Made by a program: the position numbers and the translations under genes
Shown: positions 6,461 through 9,493 of the stretch, one piece after another
How the letters are laid out: every line of letters starts with the position of its first letter
Position numbering within the stretch: the stretch's first letter is position 1
Notes under the pieces: model-generated
The model's input: only the letters and a program-made list of their open reading frames with translations
What the model was told of the DNA's origin: nothing
Databases searched by the model: none
From: Gallionellaceae bacterium
Lineage (GTDB): Bacteria > Pseudomonadota > Gammaproteobacteria > Burkholderiales > Gallionellaceae
Assembly: GCA_030646595.1 (NCBI GenBank)
Contig: JAUSKS010000225.1
Location: forward strand, 1 to 9,493
Length of the DNA stretch: 9,493 nucleotides
Direction of reading: 5' to 3'

Positions 6461-8431
6461 ATGTCCACCCATATTGAATCCAATCTGAATGAAAATCGTA
6501 TTTTCGCACCGGGTGCGGCCTTTGTAGCGCAGGCCAATATTTCCGGTATGGCTGCTTATCAGGCACTGTGTCAGGAAGCAGCGCACGACTATGCGGGCTA
6601 TTGGGCGCGGCTGGCCCGTACTCATCTGGCATGGCATAAACCATTTCAAAAAGTGCTGGATGAAAGCAAAGCACCCTTCTTTAAATGGTTTGAAGATGGC
6701 GAATTGAATGTGTCTGCCAATTGCCTGGATAAACATCTGGCCAGCCAGCCTGAAAAAACGGCGCTGATTTTTGAGGCCGACGATGGCCAGGTGACCAGAA
6801 TTTCTTACCGCGATCTGCATGCTCGCGTGTGCCAGTTTGCCAATGCGCTGAAGTCACGCCATATCAACAAGGGTGACCGAGTGGTGATTTATATGCCGAT
6901 GAGCATAGAGGTGGTGGTAGCGATGCAAGCCTGCGCACGCATAGGCGCAATTCATTCGGTGGTGTTTGGCGGATTTTCTGCGAAGAGCTTGCATGAACGC
7001 ATCGTGGATGCCCAGGCTTGTGCCGTCCTCACCGCAGATGCGCAACTGCGCGGCGGCAAGACTATTCCGCTGAAAACTGCCGTGGATGAGGCGCTGGCGA
7101 TGGGTGGATGTACGGCCATCCACAGCGTCATTGTCTATCGGCGCGCGGGCAGCGAAGTGCAATGGAACAGCAAGCTCGACCTTTGGTGGCATGAGCTTGT
7201 CGCGGGACAAGCGGCCACCTGTGAACCGGAATGGGTGAGCGCCGAGCATCCGCTGTTTATTCTGTATACCTCCGGTTCCACTGGCAAACCGAAAGGTGTA
7301 CAGCATTCCAGCGGCGGCTATTTGCTGGGTGCGGTGTTGACTATGCAATGGGTGTTCGATTACAAAGCCAGCGATATTTTCTGGTGTACTGCGGACGTGG
7401 GCTGGATCACTGGCCATAGCTATGTGGCTTATGGCCCGCTGGCGGTGGGTGCCACACAAGTGATCTTTGAGGGCGTCCCTACCTGGCCGGATGCCGGGCG
7501 CTTCTGGAAAATGATACAGGCGCACAAGGTCAGCACTTTTTACACTGCACCGACCGCCATCCGTTCGCTGATTAAATTAGGCGGCGAATTACCCAAACAA
7601 TATGATCTTTCCAGCCTGCGCCTGCTGGGCAGCGTGGGCGAACCAATCAACCCGGAAGCATGGATGTGGTATTACACCGTGGTCGGCCAGTCGCGCTGCC
7701 CGATTGTAGATACCTGGTGGCAGACCGAGACCGGCTGCCATATGATCGCGCCCTTACCCGGCGCGATTGCCACCAAGCCGGGTTCCTGCACCTTGCCGCT
7801 ACCGGGCATCATGACTGCCATCGTGAGTGAAACAGGTGAAAAACTTTCCGGCGAGAATGGCGGTTTTCTGGTCATCACGCGCCCCTTCCCGTCGCAGCTA
7901 CGCACCATCTGGGGCGATCCCCAGCGTTATCAGGAAAATTATTTTCCGGTCGAAATGAAAGGCGCTTATCTGGCGGGCGATTCAGCGCACCGCGATAAGG
8001 ACGGCTATTACTGGATCATGGGGCGCATTGATGATGTACTGAAAGTTTCCGGCCATCGCCTGGGTACTATGGAAGTAGAATCGGCGTTGGTGTCTAACTC
8101 CTTAGTAGCGGAAGCGGCAGTGGTGGGCAAACCGCATGACATCAAGGGTGAAGCTATCGTGGCTTTCGTGGTGCTGAAAGGCGCGCGCCCGACCGACGCC
8201 GCAGCAGCCAGACAAATTGTGGAAACCCTGCGCAACTGGGTGAGCAAGGAACTGGGGCCGATTGCCAAACCGGATGAAATCCGCTTCGGCGATAATCTGC
8301 CCAAAACCCGCTCCGGCAAAATCATGCGCCGCTTGCTACGCACCATTGCCAAGGGCGAGCAAATTACGCAAGATGTCTCCACGCTGGAAAATCCAGCGAT
8401 ACTGGAGCAATTGAAGGAAACCATTTATTAA
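6461..8431 (+). CDS. acs: Acetyl-CoA synthetase (AMP-forming)
   Basis: A 656-residue member of the ANL adenylating superfamily (E. coli Acs has 652). It activates acetate with ATP to acetyl-AMP and transfers the acetyl group to CoA, feeding scavenged acetate into acetyl-CoA in the cytoplasm. Visible motifs: the ACS-type N-terminal region around [20 protein letters not shown], the phosphate-binding loop [11 protein letters not shown] (269-279), [23 protein letters not shown] (417-425) with the Trp that restricts the pocket to acetate, the hinge/CoA segment [16 protein letters not shown] (ending near 536), and [11 protein letters not shown] with catalytic Lys620. This Lys is the acetylation target in the well-studied homologues. 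The pocket Trp argues against medium-chain acyl-CoA synthetase; propionyl-CoA synthetase is less likely. Start ATG has AAGGAA upstream. It diverges from recA and precedes the partial sensor gene by 142 nt, with no good GC-rich terminator between. Confidence 0.95.
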   Translation: MSTHIESNLNENRIFAPGAAFVAQANISGMAAYQALCQEAAHDYAGYWARLARTHLAWHKPFQKVLDESKAPFFKWFEDGELNVSANCLDKHLASQPEKTALIFEADDGQVTRISYRDLHARVCQFANALKSRHINKGDRVVIYMPMSIEVVVAMQACARIGAIHSVVFGGFSAKSLHERIVDAQACAVLTADAQLRGGKTIPLKTAVDEALAMGGCTAIHSVIVYRRAGSEVQWNSKLDLWWHELVAGQAATCEPEWVSAEHPLFILYTSGSTGKPKGVQHSSGGYLLGAVLTMQWVFDYKASDIFWCTADVGWITGHSYVAYGPLAVGATQVIFEGVPTWPDAGRFWKMIQAHKVSTFYTAPTAIRSLIKLGGELPKQYDLSSLRLLGSVGEPINPEAWMWYYTVVGQSRCPIVDTWWQTETGCHMIAPLPGAIATKPGSCTLPLPGIMTAIVSETGEKLSGENGGFLVITRPFPSQLRTIWGDPQRYQENYFPVEMKGAYLAGDSAHRDKDGYYWIMGRIDDVLKVSGHRLGTMEVESALVSNSLVAEAAVVGKPHDIKGEAIVAFVVLKGARPTDAAAARQIVETLRNWVSKELGPIAKPDEIRFGDNLPKTRSGKIMRRLLRTIAKGEQITQDVSTLENPAILEQLKETIY

Positions 8432-8573
8432 TATATTTTTAATTTAAAAGAAATTTTAAAATGACTGTATGAGGAGTAGATAACTGTTGTACTACTGAGG
8501 TAGGCAGTTGAGCGTAAATTTGAATGGGTCTTGGATTTCTCAACCATCTTTGCCAATAGCACGGTAAATAATA

Positions 8574-9493
8574 ATGAAAACATTCTTACTCACCCCAGCT
8601 ATTGCCCTGCTTAACCAGCTGCCTTACCGGCGGAAATTTATCTTGATCAGCGTCGCTATTTTCATTCCTCTGGCGGTGTTGACCTATTTGTTCGTCTCCT
8701 CCTTGAATGACAGCATTACCTTCAACGCCAAGGAGCGCACCGGCATTGAATACATCAAGGTGGCGCGCACCTTGCTGCTGCAAGTGCAAAACCATTTGAA
8801 CGTAAGCGATGCAGCGCTTAATGATGTCTGGGCCGGCATCGGCTTAAACGCCCAGCAGGAGCTGGTGGATGTTGCCCTCAAGGCCGTGGAAGCGGTGGAT
8901 CAGAAATTGGGTGGGCCGGATAAGCTGAACACCGCTGAAAAATGGCCACCCGTCAAGGAAAAATGGCAGTCCCTGAAGGATCAAACTCTCTCCATCAAAG
9001 ATAATCTGGGAACCCATGCTGCCTTATTAGGCGACATTACCGCTTTAATCGCCCATGTAGGCGACACCTCCAACCTCATCCTCGATCCCGATCTGGATAC
9101 CTATTATTTAATGGCGCAAGAGGTGCTGCGTTTCCCCTCCATCATGAACAACTTGCAACAAGCGCGCATGCTCGGTAAAGAAGTATTGGCCCGAAAAAGC
9201 ATGACCAGTGAGGAGAAAACCCAACTGATTTTCCTGTTCAGCCGCATCAGTGCCGATCTGGATACCATCAAAAATGACATAGCAGTGGTATTCCGTGAAA
9301 ACACCGCGGTAAAAACCGAGTTGAGCACCCGCTTCGATACCGCAACCACTGCCATCAGCATCTTTCAAGACATATTGGGGGAAAAAATCATCAAAGCCCC
9401 GCAGCTTGTCCTGTCGGACTATGCCTACGCCGAACAAGCAAGCAAGGCCATAGGCGATGTCTTCAAGCTGTACAGTGCTGCCGAACCTATCTT
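8574..9493 (+). CDS. N-terminal part of a probable methyl-accepting chemotaxis protein or related membrane sensor (cut by window end)
   Basis: An uninterrupted reading frame from ATG at 8574 runs off the window after 306 codons. The protein begins with a short cytoplasmic segment ending LPYRRKF, then one transmembrane helix (about residues 22-42, ILISVAIFIPLAVLTYLFV). What follows is a long, mostly helical, probably periplasmic region with few Cys or Pro. It includes SNLILDPDLDTYYLM (about 166-180), a signature I associate with the ligand-sensing regions of betaproteobacterial chemoreceptors, and also with some membrane diguanylate cyclases and histidine kinases. The second transmembrane helix, HAMP and output domain would lie beyond the window, so the output is not visible. 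The ribosome binding site is weak. The 142-nt gap after acs shows only an AT-rich imperfect stem near 8435-8461 and no clear promoter. Confidence 0.7.
   Translation, partial: MKTFLLTPAIALLNQLPYRRKFILISVAIFIPLAVLTYLFVSSLNDSITFNAKERTGIEYIKVARTLLLQVQNHLNVSDAALNDVWAGIGLNAQQELVDVALKAVEAVDQKLGGPDKLNTAEKWPPVKEKWQSLKDQTLSIKDNLGTHAALLGDITALIAHVGDTSNLILDPDLDTYYLMAQEVLRFPSIMNNLQQARMLGKEVLARKSMTSEEKTQLIFLFSRISADLDTIKNDIAVVFRENTAVKTELSTRFDTATTAISIFQDILGEKIIKAPQLVLSDYAYAEQASKAIGDVFKLYSAAEPI

Noticed and set aside
6854..7525. 223-codon open frame on the minus strand inside acs
   Set aside because: It is antisense to conserved acs motifs, including the phosphate-binding loop, and shows no recognisable motif or ribosome binding site.
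8435..8461. AT-only imperfect stem after acs, considered as an intrinsic terminator
   Set aside because: The stem contains almost no G or C and is mismatched; such AT-rich dyads arise easily by chance.
8461..8573. Possible flagellar sigma-28 promoter before the sensor gene (TAAA at 8516)
   Set aside because: No GCCGATAA-like -10 follows at the right spacing.

Overview
The window reads as a piece of a betaproteobacterial chromosome, most likely from the Gallionellaceae / Nitrosomonadales / Methylophilales cluster. RecA, RecX and acetyl-CoA synthetase look betaproteobacterial. The stretch upstream of recA carries GAACGATCGTTC, a GAAC-N4-GTTC LexA operator of the kind reported for Sideroxydans lithotrophicus and relatives, and not the CTGT-N8-ACAG box of most betaproteobacteria. 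The taxonomic call is an inference from these signals.

Layout. Positions 1-382 hold no convincing gene, but they contain two palindromic intergenic repeats: a REP/MITE-like imperfect palindrome at about 31-120 and a very long pyrimidine/purine hairpin at 196-274. From 383 to 6171 every gene is on the minus strand. In order of transcription these are recA, recX (overlapping the recA 3' end), a C5-cytosine DNA methyltransferase, an HNH endonuclease starting 2 nt after the methyltransferase stop, a small Omp85-type outer-membrane protein (one visible POTRA plus barrel), and a CysQ-type 3'(2'),5'-bisphosphate nucleotidase. The divergent region 6172-6460 holds the recA promoter and LexA box, a dispersed 9-mer repeat hairpin and a likely acs promoter. 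On the plus strand follow acetyl-CoA synthetase (acs, 6461-8431) and, cut by the window end, the N-terminal membrane and sensor part of a probable chemoreceptor or other signalling protein (8574 onward).

How it fits together. recA-recX is a standard SOS recombination unit under a LexA box. The methyltransferase and HNH genes form a compact type II restriction-modification (R-M) cassette only 45 nt behind recX, with no obvious terminator between them. The cassette may therefore receive read-through from the DNA-damage-inducible promoter, which is the most interesting regulatory question here. acs, cysQ and the Omp85 gene are housekeeping or envelope genes with no obvious functional link to the cassette. 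I found no CRISPR array, tRNA, rRNA, transposase or phage gene. I see no clearly undescribed system: the best candidates for novelty are the R-M cassette (unknown specificity, possible SOS coupling, inverted repeat over the methyltransferase ribosome binding site) and the families of intergenic repeats.
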